A stretch of 17,804 nt of DNA from assembly GCA_946408865.1 (NCBI GenBank), contig CAMJTZ010000024.1, positions 1 to 17,804 of the forward strand. Reading direction: 5' to 3'. The stretch comes from an uncultured Clostridia bacterium (GTDB lineage Bacteria > Bacillota_A > Clostridia > Christensenellales > Aristaeellaceae). Below the pieces are notes generated by a model that worked only from the letters and a program-made list of their open reading frames with translations, was not told the DNA's origin and searched no databases. How positions within the stretch are numbered: the stretch's first letter is position 1; each line of letters opens with the position of its first letter. Below, in pieces: positions 7,955-15,464 of this stretch. The position numbers and the translations under genes are program-made.

Positions 7955-8884
7955 TCATTGTTTCGGAAGGAAAATCCCAAACTCCTCGGGACGAAAACGC
8001 GGGCAGACGCTCTCCTTCGTCAGGATAACGGAGACAGCGAGGCGTGTGCCGATCTCGCAGGCCTCCTTCAGGGATTTGCCATAGGTGAGTCCGATGGTGA
8101 CACCGGAAAAGAAGGCGTCACCGGCACCGGTCGTATCAATCGGGACAAGCCGGGCGGAGGGACAGATACCGTTTGTCCCGCCGCGTTCCGCCCAGACGGC
8201 GCCGTCTGAACCAAGGGTAACGACCATGCGTGGAATATTGGCGCGGACCAGCTTATCCGCAAGGAGGGCACGCATTTCTTCAGGAGAGGCGGAGGAATAA
8301 TCCTCAGAGAAAAGCATGCCGGCCTCCTGCCGGTTGCAGACAATGCAGGAAATCTGCTGAAGGAGTTCCCGCCGCTCCATGGCCAGGGACATGATCGACA
8401 CGACACCGTAGACGGATTTATGATGTTTTTCCGCAAGGGAGAGGATCATACGGAGGATCGGGAGTTCAATATCGATTTCCACAACGATGCTGTCCGCACT
8501 GCTGACGATCTGATCTCCGTGCCCGGCCAGGACATCCAGCAGGCAGGTGAGATCAGGTCGCTTCGAAACCGAGGCGACAACATCGCCGGAATTGTCAAAG
8601 ACGGCGAGCCAGGTACCCATGGCGTCGGAGGCGCGGGAGACATAATCCGTATTGACGCGGCTGTGCTGCAGGCGGCGGAGGATATCCGTGCCTGCATCGG
8701 TATGATCCACAGCGGAGAGGAAGACAGGACGGAGCCCGATGTTGGCGATATCTTCCACAACATTGCGGCAGACGCCGCCATGGGTCTGGACGACGCGGCC
8801 GATATTTCGTCCGCCGGAAATGTAGTTTTCGAGCGGATAACCCTTGATATCCACAAAGACGGAACCGACGACAAGAATGCTCAT
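7955..8884 (-). CDS. PfkB-family carbohydrate/nucleoside kinase (PsuK-like)
   Basis: 309 residues, cytoplasmic. The N-terminal strand MSILVVGSVFVDIKG, the first PfkB block GGVCRNVVEDIANIG (36-50) and the second PfkB block DTTGAGDAF (250-258, catalytic base Asp-256) place it in the ribokinase/PfkB family at full length. The G-G-V-x-R-N arrangement is like pseudouridine kinases, with ribokinase and fructokinase as less likely options. No psuG-like partner is visible, so the substrate stays open. ATG with AGGAGAGA six to seven bases upstream fixes the start. The gene stands alone, convergent with the exopolysaccharide operon. Confidence 0.85.
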   Translation of the reverse strand: MSILVVGSVFVDIKGYPLENYISGGRNIGRVVQTHGGVCRNVVEDIANIGLRPVFLSAVDHTDAGTDILRRLQHSRVNTDYVSRASDAMGTWLAVFDNSGDVVASVSKRPDLTCLLDVLAGHGDQIVSSADSIVVEIDIELPILRMILSLAEKHHKSVYGVVSIMSLAMERRELLQQISCIVCNRQEAGMLFSEDYSSASPEEMRALLADKLVRANIPRMVVTLGSDGAVWAERGGTNGICPSARLVPIDTTGAGDAFFSGVTIGLTYGKSLKEACEIGTRLAVSVILTKESVCPRFRPEEFGIFLPKQ

Positions 8885-8920
8885 GATTCTCTCCTGTAAG
8901 TATCAGTGAACCGCCTCCCG

Positions 8921-8944
8921 CTTCCCGGAAAATGTACCGGGAGG
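8921..8944. repeat. Inverted repeat upstream of the PfkB gene
   Basis: CTTCCCGG (8921-8928) and CCGGGAGG (8937-8944) can pair around an eight-base AT-rich loop, with one G-U pair. There is no U-run, so a terminator is unlikely. It lies in the leader of the kinase gene; I see no convincing promoter there. Function unknown. Confidence 0.35.
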
Positions 8945-8961
8945 CAGGAGCCGGGGAAAAC

Positions 8962-9204
8962 TTATTCCCGGAAGGTGAAATCTGGATCCTCATCCATTAT
9001 TCCGGGCATGATTATCGCGAAAACCGGATCGAACTGGGTACCGGAGCCTTTCTCAATCCAGGACCGGACGGCTGCCTGGGGGAGCGCTTCACCGGACTGG
9101 AATCCTGTGACGCGCATCTGGTTTTTATTCAGGATCTGTCCGGCATTTTTCAATACGCTCTGACTGTCATCCGCGACCATGATCCATTCCGCCAATCCGA
9201 TCAC
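8962..9204 (-). pseudogene. Remnant of a response-regulator receiver (REC) domain
   Basis: The - strand frame opens at a GTG (9204) without a clear ribosome-binding site and encodes about 80 residues that read like the first half of a CheY-type receiver. WIMVADDSQSVLKNAGQIL matches the acidic-pocket strand and helix 1, VTGFQSGEAL matches the second strand and helix, and FAIIMPGIMDED matches the DIxMPxMDG block. The phospho-acceptor Asp appears replaced (FAIIMP), and the protein stops at the turn after MPG, losing the second half of a normal 120-residue domain. I read it as a decayed gene rather than a functional protein. The rest of the 8885-9380 stretch holds only an inverted repeat and a hairpin near 9345. 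Confidence 0.5.
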
Positions 9205-9328
9205 CGCCTGTTCCCGATGCTGCCGTTTCTGTGAATTTGTGCATGTATCGATTTATTTTACACTATTCCGGAAATGAAGGCAAACAGGAATCCCCGGAGT
9301 TTCAGCCGGCAGATATAAAAGCATGCAT

Positions 9329-9363
9329 AAACCCGGGTTCACCGTTCAGGAACCCGGGTTTTT
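9329..9363. terminator. Hairpin after the ABC transporter operon
   Basis: AAACCCGGGTTC (9329-9340) pairs perfectly with GAACCCGGGTTT (9350-9361) around a nine-base loop, 18 bases beyond the ATPase stop on the - strand. A five-T run follows on the + strand and TTTATGC on the - strand, so it can end the - strand operon and also block transcription from the left. Confidence 0.7.
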
Positions 9364-9380
9364 ACATATGCAGAGGCGGG

Positions 9381-10190
9381 TCAGGTCAGGAGCATCCGGT
9401 CGTTCGCCAGCTGCCTGCCGCTGGCCTTTTTAAACTCTGCCAGCAGGTCTTCAACCATCATGGTCTGTTTCTGCCCGGCATTCAGGTCCAGGATCACACG
9501 CCCTTCATGCATCATAATGGTGCGGTTGCCAAGTGCGAGGGCATCCTTCATATTATGCGTGACCATCAGGGCTGTGAGCCCGTCTTCCATGATCAGCTGA
9601 CGTGTCAGCTGCAGCACTTTTTCCGCGGTTTTCGGATCCAGTGCTGCGGTGTGTTCATCCAGCAGCAGCAGCTCCGGCCGTTTCAGCGTGGCCATCAGCA
9701 GCGTCAGTGCCTGACGCTGTCCGCCGGAGAGCAGGCCGACTTTATCACCCAGGCGGTTTTCCAGGCCCAGATCCAGCATCGCAAGTTTATCGCGGAATGC
9801 GCTGCGTTCAGCTGCCCTGATGCCCCATTGGAGGCCGCGGTTCTGCCCCCTGCGGGCTGCCAGCGCCAGATTCTCCTCGATGTTCATGGAGGCGGCGGTG
9901 CCTGTCATCGGATCCTGGAATACGCGTCCAAGGAAGGCTGCGCGCCGGTGTTCCGGCAGGTTTGTGATATCCTGTCCTCCCAGGATGATGGATCCGCTGT
10001 CAATGTGAAAGGAGCCGGCAATTGCGTTCAGCATGGTGCTTTTTCCGGCGCCGTTGCCGCCGATCACAGTGACGAAGTCTCCCTTCTGCAGGGTCAGATT
10101 CAGGCCGTTCAACGCTTTTTTCTGTGCCACTGTTCCGGGATTGAAGGTTTTGTACAGATCCTTCAGAATCAGCATTCCCATCTCAGCCAA
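9381..10190 (-). CDS. ABC transporter ATP-binding protein (TrpZ-like), TTG start
   Basis: 269 residues from TTG. It is the motor subunit of the importer encoded by this operon. Walker A GGNGAGKST (44-52), Q-loop FQDPMTG (91-97), signature LSGGQRQ (154-160), Walker B LLLLDE (174-179) and the H-loop VTHNM (210-214) are all intact. TTG at 10190 has GGGAGGG seven bases upstream; ATG at 10181 would remove three residues and is the alternative. The start overlaps the permease end by eight bases, so translation is probably coupled. The ATPase, permease and periplasmic-type binding protein make a complete system. Confidence 0.92.
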   Translation of the reverse strand: MAEMGMLILKDLYKTFNPGTVAQKKALNGLNLTLQKGDFVTVIGGNGAGKSTMLNAIAGSFHIDSGSIILGGQDITNLPEHRRAAFLGRVFQDPMTGTAASMNIEENLALAARRGQNRGLQWGIRAAERSAFRDKLAMLDLGLENRLGDKVGLLSGGQRQALTLLMATLKRPELLLLDEHTAALDPKTAEKVLQLTRQLIMEDGLTALMVTHNMKDALALGNRTIMMHEGRVILDLNAGQKQTMMVEDLLAEFKKASGRQLANDRMLLT

Positions 10191-11127
10191 CCGGTTTCCC
10201 TCCCTTCATTCTCCGGGCTGCCATATTGTTTTTCCAGTATGGCATGGCCAGGAACAGGGCAACCACCATCGCGGTCAGCAGTTTCAGGTCGTCGGTGTTG
10301 AGTCCCAGCCACAGAACGACCTGAATGACCAGGTAGTAGATGATGGCGCCGAGGGAAACTGCCAGCAGCTTCAGTGCGAAATTACGGAACATTTTTCCAA
10401 AGATCACTTCACCGATGATCACGGCAGCCAGGCCGATAACGATAGCGCCGCGGCCCATGGATACGTCTGAGAATCCCTGGTACTGGGCCATCAGCGCACC
10501 GGAAAAGGACACCAGGCCGTTGCTGATCATCAGGCCGACGATTTTTCCCCTGCCGGTACTGATTCCCTGCGCCCGGGCCATCTGCTGGTTGGATCCGACT
10601 GCACGCAGGCCGCATCCGTATTCTGTTCCGAAAAACCAGTACATGATGCCGATGAGCACCGCTGTGATCAGCAGCATCAGAAATATCGGGTTTTCAATCG
10701 AGAAATTCCCGACGTTCCGCAGAGAAATCAGCATGTTTTTGTATTTGTTGATACTCAGCGGCACGTTGGCCCGGCTTCCCAGGTCTGTGCCGAATCCCTG
10801 AATCCGCAGATTCACGGAGTACAGCGCCAGCTGGGTCAGAATTCCGGCGAGAATCGCAGGGATACCCATACCGGCATGCAGTGCGCCGGTAATCAAACCA
10901 GCCACCAGACCGGCCAGGAAAGCAATAAACGTTGCCAGCCACGGGTTGACGCCGCCGGTGATCAGAATGGCCGCAACGGCGCCGCCGGTGGCGAAGGAGC
11001 CGTCAACCGTCAGATCCGCGGTATCCAGGATCCGGAAAGTGATATACACTCCAATGGCCATGATTCCCCAGATCAGCCCCTGGGCAGCCGCACCGGGCAG
11101 CTGATTCAGCAGTTGAGTGATGTTCAA
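10183..11127 (-). CDS. ABC transporter permease (TrpY-like, branched-chain/ribose permease fold)
   Basis: 314 residues, very hydrophobic, with about eight or nine membrane segments. The N-terminal block GLIWGIMAIGVYITFRILD with TADLTVDGSFATGG, and GIPAILAGILTQLALYSVN, are typical of the BPD_transp_2 permeases that pair with ABC_sub_bind-type binding proteins. The start is TTG at 11127, six bases after AGGAGG; no ATG lies near it. It follows the binding-protein gene by 29 bases and overlaps the ATPase gene. It forms the membrane channel of the importer. Substrate is inferred from the T-box, not from this sequence. Confidence 0.9.
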   Translation of the reverse strand: MNITQLLNQLPGAAAQGLIWGIMAIGVYITFRILDTADLTVDGSFATGGAVAAILITGGVNPWLATFIAFLAGLVAGLITGALHAGMGIPAILAGILTQLALYSVNLRIQGFGTDLGSRANVPLSINKYKNMLISLRNVGNFSIENPIFLMLLITAVLIGIMYWFFGTEYGCGLRAVGSNQQMARAQGISTGRGKIVGLMISNGLVSFSGALMAQYQGFSDVSMGRGAIVIGLAAVIIGEVIFGKMFRNFALKLLAVSLGAIIYYLVIQVVLWLGLNTDDLKLLTAMVVALFLAMPYWKNNMAARRMKGGKPVG

Positions 11128-11133
11128 GGTTTT

Positions 11134-11139
11134 CCTCCT
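11134..11139 (-). promoter_or_regulatory. Ribosome-binding site AGGAGG for the TTG start of the permease
   Basis: AGGAGG on the - strand lies six bases before TTG at 11127. It supports TTG as the true start because the first internal Met is about 22 residues further in, within the first membrane segment. Confidence 0.75.
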
Positions 11140-11156
11140 CTGTCAGGACAAGACGA

Positions 11157-12107
11157 TTATTCTCCGATCGGCAGGTATCCTTCAGGAATGACCACGCCCA
11201 GCTCAGCCGCGTTGGCCGCGTTGTATTCCTTGACGACCTGGGGCGCGTAAGCAATGGGCATGGTGCTGACGTCTGCGCCGTTCACAAGGATTTCATACGC
11301 CATTTCACCGGTCTTCCGGCCGATGTCGTAGTAGCTGATGGAAAGCGTCGCGATGCCGCATCCCTTGCAGATGCCTTCCTCCCCGGCAATGACCGGAACT
11401 TTGGCGGGAATCACGATGTTGGCGATGGCTTCGGTGTTGTTGGCGGCGGTATTGTCCGTGGGGATGTAGATCACGTCGCATTCGGTAGCGGTCTGTGTGA
11501 CGGAAGCGAGGTCGTTTGAGTCGGTGAAGGCAAAGCGTTTGCATTCAATTCCCATTGCAGTCAGGTATTCCTCGACCTTTTTGATCTGGAAGATGGAGTT
11601 GGCTTCGCCGCTGCAGTAAAGCAGGCCGACAGTCTTTGCCTCCGGGAACAGCTCACGGATCATCTCGGCCTGCCGGTCCAGGGGGGCCAGGTCGCTGGTG
11701 CCGGATACGTTGATGCCGGTTGCGTCGTTCACCAGCTCAATTTCCAGAGCGGATTGGTAATCGGTCACGGAGGTGCCGAGGACCGGAATGTCACCCGTGG
11801 CATTGGTGCAGGCCTGCAGCGGAGGGGTTGCGTTGGCCATAATCAGGTTTACCTGCTTCGCGACCAGCTGGGAAGCGATCGTCGCGCAGTTCGGTACTTC
11901 ACCGGACGCGTTCTCTTCGATGAATACGACGCTGTTGCCGAGCTTTTCTGTCAAGGCTTCCCTGAAGCCCCGGGTGGCTTCATCCAGCGCGGGATGCTGT
12001 ACAAACTGCAGGATGCCGACCTGATAGGTCGCTCCTTCCGCGCCCGCAACGGCGCAGATACTGAGGAGCAGGGCGAGAACTGCCAGGATGTAAACAAGCT
12101 TTTTCAT
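11157..12107 (-). CDS. ABC transporter substrate-binding protein (TrpX-like, ABC_sub_bind family)
   Basis: 316 residues from ATG at 12107, with AGGAGG seven bases upstream. Signal peptide: MKK, a hydrophobic run LVYILAVLALLLSICAV, then a probable cleavage after AGA (about residue 23); the Cys does not sit in a good lipobox. The mature part begins YQVGILQFVQHPALDEA and has the two-lobed pattern of the ABC_sub_bind family (QLVAKQVNLIMANATP; FPEAKTVGLLYCSGEANS; VIYIPTDNTAANN; ISYYDIGRKTGEMAYEIL). It should capture the ligand outside the membrane and hand it to the permease. Relatives include the tryptophan/tyrosine binding proteins of T-box-controlled loci; the upstream T-box suggests phenylalanine. 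A longer in-frame start at 12224 is rejected because it would translate through the T-box terminator. Confidence 0.92.
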   Translation of the reverse strand: MKKLVYILAVLALLLSICAVAGAEGATYQVGILQFVQHPALDEATRGFREALTEKLGNSVVFIEENASGEVPNCATIASQLVAKQVNLIMANATPPLQACTNATGDIPVLGTSVTDYQSALEIELVNDATGINVSGTSDLAPLDRQAEMIRELFPEAKTVGLLYCSGEANSIFQIKKVEEYLTAMGIECKRFAFTDSNDLASVTQTATECDVIYIPTDNTAANNTEAIANIVIPAKVPVIAGEEGICKGCGIATLSISYYDIGRKTGEMAYEILVNGADVSTMPIAYAPQVVKEYNAANAAELGVVIPEGYLPIGE

Positions 12108-12120
12108 GAGGATACCTCCT

Positions 12121-12140
12121 TGCGGATCCTTGCGGATCCA
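12121..12140 (-). repeat. Tandem 10-bp repeat in the leader before the ribosome-binding site
   Basis: On the + strand TGCGGATCCT is followed at once by TGCGGATCCA. The two copies sit between the T-box terminator and the ribosome-binding site of the binding-protein gene, each with a GGATCC palindrome. A recent slippage duplication is the simplest reading. Confidence 0.6.
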
Positions 12141-12158
12141 TAGAATGAATTGGGATAT

Positions 12159-12187
12159 AAAAAGTCCTCCGGACCCTTCCGAAGGAC
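12159..12187 (-). terminator. Intrinsic terminator of the T-box leader
   Basis: On the - strand GTCCTTCGG (12187-12179) pairs with CCGGAGGAC (12172-12164), one G-U pair, around a six-base loop, and is followed by five T (12163-12159). It competes with the antiterminator formed by the T-box sequence just upstream. Confidence 0.9.
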
Positions 12188-12421
12188 GATTTATCATCGC
12201 GGTACCACCTTTGGTTCGCCGCATTGCTGCGGCCTCACGGGCAAACAGTCATTCACCCTGCGGGAGATAACGGCCGCATTCCGTCGCCGCCTACTTACCG
12301 GAGTGTTCAGCGGGAAGCCTACAAGGGGAATTTCACCGGGCGGCAGTCGCCCCGCTCGCAGCAAAACGCAGGGCTCTCTGGACACTGCCATGATCCCGGC
12401 TACTCGCCTTGATCATCGCTT
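12159..12421 (-). promoter_or_regulatory. T-box riboswitch, probably tRNA-Phe responsive
   Basis: The leader has the full T-box layout on the - strand: a GATGA K-turn block (12417-12413), AGTA of the specifier-loop S-turn (12404-12401), AGAGAG (12379-12374), a stem III hairpin GCCGC/GCGGC, the T-box sequence AGGTGGTACCGCG (12210-12198), and the terminator. Stem I pairs CAAGG with CCTTG (12411-12407 with 12326-12322), CCGGG with CCCGG, and GGCAGT with ACTGCC. This leaves an internal loop whose 3' strand is TGAAATTCC. After the GAA of the S-turn plus one base the specifier reads UUC (12330-12328), a Phe codon. The antiterminator bulge is UGGU, whose last base pairs with A73, as in tRNA-Phe and unlike tRNA-Trp (G73). 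Uncharged tRNA would permit read-through into the ABC genes. Confidence 0.92.
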
Positions 12422-12428
12422 TTGCGGT

Positions 12429-12458
12429 ATTATAAGAGCAGGAGAAACCCCCTGTCAA
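12429..12458 (-). promoter_or_regulatory. Sigma-A-type promoter of the T-box/ABC operon
   Basis: TTGACA (12458-12453) and TATAAT (12434-12429) are both perfect consensus, 18 bases apart. The predicted start, near 12422, places the first T-box stem directly at the 5' end of the RNA. Confidence 0.88.
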
Positions 12459-12511
12459 TCAGACTGTATACAGAAAAACAAACGGAATACAGAGCTGCGG
12501 GCGGAAACGGT

Positions 12512-13864
12512 TTATTTTCCGGAAACGTGAATGGTGCCGGCATCTACGGAGGGAGCACCGATTCCGCTTCCCTTGAATTCCAGATCGCTTCCGACCGCCC
12601 GGATATCTTTCAGCAGCTGGTAGAAATTTCCGGCAATCGTGACCTGCTCCACAGGGGCGCCCTGTTTTCCATCCTTCACGCGGAATCCTTTGGCAATCAG
12701 GGAGAAGTCGCCGCTGATGGGATTGGCGCCGGCATGCAGGCCGCCCAGTTCCGTGATCAGCAGGCCTTCGCCCATGTCCGCCAACAGACCGGCGAGATCC
12801 TTTTCTCCGGGTGTAAAGAAGAAATTGGTTGGAGCGACCTGCACCGGACTGCTTACGGAACGCCGGGCATTTCCTGTGCTTTCCGTGCCGGCCTTGCGTG
12901 CGGTTTTCCGGTTGTGAAGCAGGGTTTTCAGCACCCCGTTTTCGATGACAGCCTTTGTGCGGCAGGCGGATCCTTCGCCGTCAAAGGCAGCGGATGCAAA
13001 ACCGCCGGGGAGCAGGGGATCGTCCATCAGGGTCACACAGGGAGCGGCGATCATTTCCCCTTCCCGGCCGTCGAGCAGGGACATCTTCTTCTGCGCATTT
13101 TCAGCGGAGAAAATGCCGGCAAAGGTCCGCAGCAACGCTTTCATCGCGTCCCGCCGGATAACAGCGCGGTAAACGCCGCTTTCCACCGGGGATGCATTCA
13201 GGCGGGTAACGGTTTCTTCCGCGGCTTTCCGGCCGATAGCAGCCGGATCCAGGGCGCGGAATTTCCGGCCTGCTTCCGAATCGCCGCCGGCCACCGTGGA
13301 TTCTCCTTCTTTTCCCACGAGCCAGATGCCGGCTGTGGCATAACCTCCGGGGGGCGTTTCTGTTTTCAGGTTCAGGCCGTAACTGTTGACCAGCCGCAGG
13401 ATTCCGCGGCCGGTAGAAACATAAGCGCCGTTGCTCTTGGCAATCCGGGCGTCCGCAGCGCGGGCGCTCTTTTCCATTTCCAGCGCGAAATCCAGTTTTT
13501 CTTCCGGCGTCACTTCGTCCAGGTCATTTTCCGGCATTTCGGTTTCCGGATATTCCGGATCGCCCGCGTAGATCTCATCCTGCTCGTCCGTTTCCACCAG
13601 CGCGGCACTTTCCTGTACCCCGCGGATAAGCATCCGGACAGCGTCATCGTCAAAGGCTTCAGTGGAAGCATAGCCGGTCTTTCCGCCGACTACACCCCGC
13701 AGCCCCAGTGCGCAGGTTTCGGAGACTTCGTAGCTGTCGATATTCCCTTCCATCGCCTGGGCGGAGAAAGCGGAATGTTCCGTGCAGTAAACTTCCGCCG
13801 GATCAATGCCTGCTTCCGCTGCAGCTTTCAGCAGCTTTTCAATAAATGCATCCAAATGCGTCAT
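12512..13864 (-). CDS. tldE: TldE/PmbA-type subunit of the TldD/TldE protease
   Basis: 450 residues, the usual PmbA length. TldE is the partner that lacks a metal site in the heterodimeric TldD/TldE zinc protease, which degrades or matures unfolded and modified peptides in the cytosol. Typical blocks: AEVYCTEHSAFSAQAMEGNI near the start, LGLRGVVGGKTGYAST, AAPCVTLMDDPLLPGGFASA and SGDFSLIAKGFRVKDGK near the C-terminus. As expected it lacks HExxxH. ATG at 13864 follows the tldD stop by ten bases, with GAGGGA overlapping that stop. No clear terminator follows it; 53 bases downstream lies the promoter of the T-box operon. Confidence 0.92.
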   Translation of the reverse strand: MTHLDAFIEKLLKAAAEAGIDPAEVYCTEHSAFSAQAMEGNIDSYEVSETCALGLRGVVGGKTGYASTEAFDDDAVRMLIRGVQESAALVETDEQDEIYAGDPEYPETEMPENDLDEVTPEEKLDFALEMEKSARAADARIAKSNGAYVSTGRGILRLVNSYGLNLKTETPPGGYATAGIWLVGKEGESTVAGGDSEAGRKFRALDPAAIGRKAAEETVTRLNASPVESGVYRAVIRRDAMKALLRTFAGIFSAENAQKKMSLLDGREGEMIAAPCVTLMDDPLLPGGFASAAFDGEGSACRTKAVIENGVLKTLLHNRKTARKAGTESTGNARRSVSSPVQVAPTNFFFTPGEKDLAGLLADMGEGLLITELGGLHAGANPISGDFSLIAKGFRVKDGKQGAPVEQVTIAGNFYQLLKDIRAVGSDLEFKGSGIGAPSVDAGTIHVSGK

Positions 13865-13874
13865 GCTCCATCCC

Positions 13875-15257
13875 TCACTTTCCGCCGACGGTTATGCGGC
13901 TGATCCGGATCATAGGCTGGCCCACGTTGACCGGAATGGATCCGGATGCGGATCCGCACATGCCCTGTGCCATCGTCATTTTTCTGCCGACCCGGTCAAT
14001 GCGCATCAATACTTCGCTGCCCTTGCCGATCAGGGAGGCGCCGCGTACCGGGCGCATGATTTTTCCATCCTCCACCCAGTAGCCTTCCTGTACGGAGAAG
14101 TTGAATTCACCCGTGGCGGGGTTGACGGAACCTCCGCCCAGGGATTTTGCATACAGACCGGTTCCCATTGTGGCGATCATTTCCGCCTCGTCATCAGATC
14201 CGGCGGCGATATAGGTGTTGCGCATCCGGGAAGTGGGAGCCCACTGGTAGCTTTCCCGCCGGCCGCTGCCGGTGGGGGCCATGTTCATCCGCCGGCCGCC
14301 AAGCTTGTCTATCATATAGTTCACGAGGATTCCGTTTTCAATCAGCGTCAGGTGGGAGGAGGGCATGCCCTCGTCGTCGATATGAATGGAGCCCCACTCG
14401 CCGGGAATGGTGCCGTCATCCACCGCAGTAACACAGGGAGCGGCGATCTGCTGTCCGAGTTTTCCGCTGAATTCGCTTACGCCGTACGCAACGGAAGTGG
14501 CTTCCAGCGAGTGGCCGCAGGCTTCATGGAAAATGACGCCGCCGAATCCTCCGTCGATCACCGCAGGCCATACGCCCGCGGGGCAGGGATCCGCATGCAG
14601 CATGGTAACCGCTTTTTCCGCTGCCGTGCGCCCGCAGGCTTCCGGATCGATCCGTTCTTCAAAAACTTCAAAGCCCATAGACGCGCCGGGAGAGGAGGTT
14701 CCGGTCTGGTTTTCCGTTCCGTCGGAGGCCACAGCGGCAATGCGGATCCGGGAGCGAACCCGCCTGTCGGTAACAAAAACACCTTCCGTATTGCAGATCA
14801 GCACATCCTGAACGATGTCGCCGTAACCGCAGTTCACCTGTACGATTTCGGGGGAGACAGCCCGCGCGGCAGCGTTGGCAGCCCGCAGTTTCTCCGCTTT
14901 CCGTTCCGCAGCGGTGTCCCCCGGCAGTATCCGGATTTCTCCTGCCCGGACCGCACTCCAGCTGCTGAAATCCACCGGCGTGCAGCTGCGGCCGGAACGG
15001 ACCGCGGCAGCGGCCTGGGCTGCGCAGTCCAGCAAGCCTTCCCGGCTGGTGTCGTTGGTGAATACATAGAGGGCTTTGGTACCTTCAAATACCCGGATTC
15101 CGGCTCCGTGCATCCGGGAAGTTCCGAGCGACTCGATCCGGTCGGATTTCAGGGTAATACTGGTGCTGACATTATCCTCCAGGAAAATCTCGGCGAAATC
15201 GCCGCCGGTCTTCACAGCCCGGGCAAGCACTTCCGCCGCAATATTGCGGTCCAGCAT
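13875..15257 (-). CDS. tldD: TldD-type catalytic subunit of the TldD/TldE metalloprotease
   Basis: 460 residues from ATG at 15257. The zinc site HEACGH (244-249) matches HExxxH, and the family's third ligand is present as Cys-434 in GMCGSASGSIPVNVGQP. The N-terminal half carries SDRIESLGTSRMHGAGIRVF and the C-terminal half GEFNFSVQEGYWVEDGKI, both typical. The enzyme trims or degrades flexible peptides; in other bacteria it matures modified peptides such as microcin B17. The chosen start has a modest GAGGAAA upstream, and GTG one codon earlier is an alternative. An in-frame extension to 15476 is rejected because it crosses the probable promoter and adds a non-homologous stretch. No peptide precursor is visible nearby. 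Confidence 0.93.
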   Translation of the reverse strand: MLDRNIAAEVLARAVKTGGDFAEIFLEDNVSTSITLKSDRIESLGTSRMHGAGIRVFEGTKALYVFTNDTSREGLLDCAAQAAAAVRSGRSCTPVDFSSWSAVRAGEIRILPGDTAAERKAEKLRAANAAARAVSPEIVQVNCGYGDIVQDVLICNTEGVFVTDRRVRSRIRIAAVASDGTENQTGTSSPGASMGFEVFEERIDPEACGRTAAEKAVTMLHADPCPAGVWPAVIDGGFGGVIFHEACGHSLEATSVAYGVSEFSGKLGQQIAAPCVTAVDDGTIPGEWGSIHIDDEGMPSSHLTLIENGILVNYMIDKLGGRRMNMAPTGSGRRESYQWAPTSRMRNTYIAAGSDDEAEMIATMGTGLYAKSLGGGSVNPATGEFNFSVQEGYWVEDGKIMRPVRGASLIGKGSEVLMRIDRVGRKMTMAQGMCGSASGSIPVNVGQPMIRISRITVGGK

Positions 15258-15300
15258 CACTGATTGTTTCCTCACTTTCTTCAGTTCTGTTCTTCGCTTC

Positions 15301-15329
15301 AGCATATCACGCCCGGCGCGGGACTGCAA
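15301..15329 (-). promoter_or_regulatory. Possible promoter of tldD-tldE
   Basis: TTGCAG (15329-15324) and TATGCT (15306-15301) are 17 bases apart on the - strand, about 44 bases before the tldD start. Each box matches four of six consensus bases. Confidence 0.4.
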
Positions 15330-15358
15330 TCCCCGGATGATGGATGAGGAATAAATGT

Positions 15359-15387
15359 TTGTCATCCTGCGGAAACGATGGTAAAAT
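15359..15387 (+). promoter_or_regulatory. Promoter of the propeller sensor gene
   Basis: TTGTCA (15359-15364) and TAAAAT (15382-15387) with a 17-base spacer give a predicted leader of about 70 bases. The leader holds a small hairpin (TTCCC/GGGAA, 15404-15417); I see no riboswitch consensus. It is divergent from the tldD promoter. Confidence 0.55.
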
Positions 15388-15464
15388 GATAGGAAAGATA
15401 CTTTTCCCACGCGGGAAGGCTTATGAAAAGTGCAATCTGAAACATGGCGGTGAGCTTTATAAAA

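Noticed and set aside
9231..10301. Long + strand open frame of 356 codons opposite the ATPase gene
   Set aside because: It is antisense to an ABC ATPase with all motifs intact; its length is a by-product of GC-rich codons.
12108..12224. In-frame upstream start of the substrate-binding protein
   Set aside because: The extension lies within the T-box antiterminator and terminator and would bury the signal peptide; ATG at 12107 has a perfect AGGAGG.
12321..12324. UGU or GUA as the T-box specifier
   Set aside because: These bases largely fall in or just below the CAAGG/CCTTG helix rather than in the specifier loop; UUC is unpaired and correctly spaced from the GAA of the S-turn.
12422..13903. 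Long + strand open frame of 493 codons opposite tldE
   Set aside because: It is antisense to a recognisable TldE, has no family motifs and begins within the T-box promoter region.
13806..15263. Long + strand open frame of 485 codons opposite tldD
   Set aside because: It is antisense to TldD with an intact HExxxH; composition effect only.
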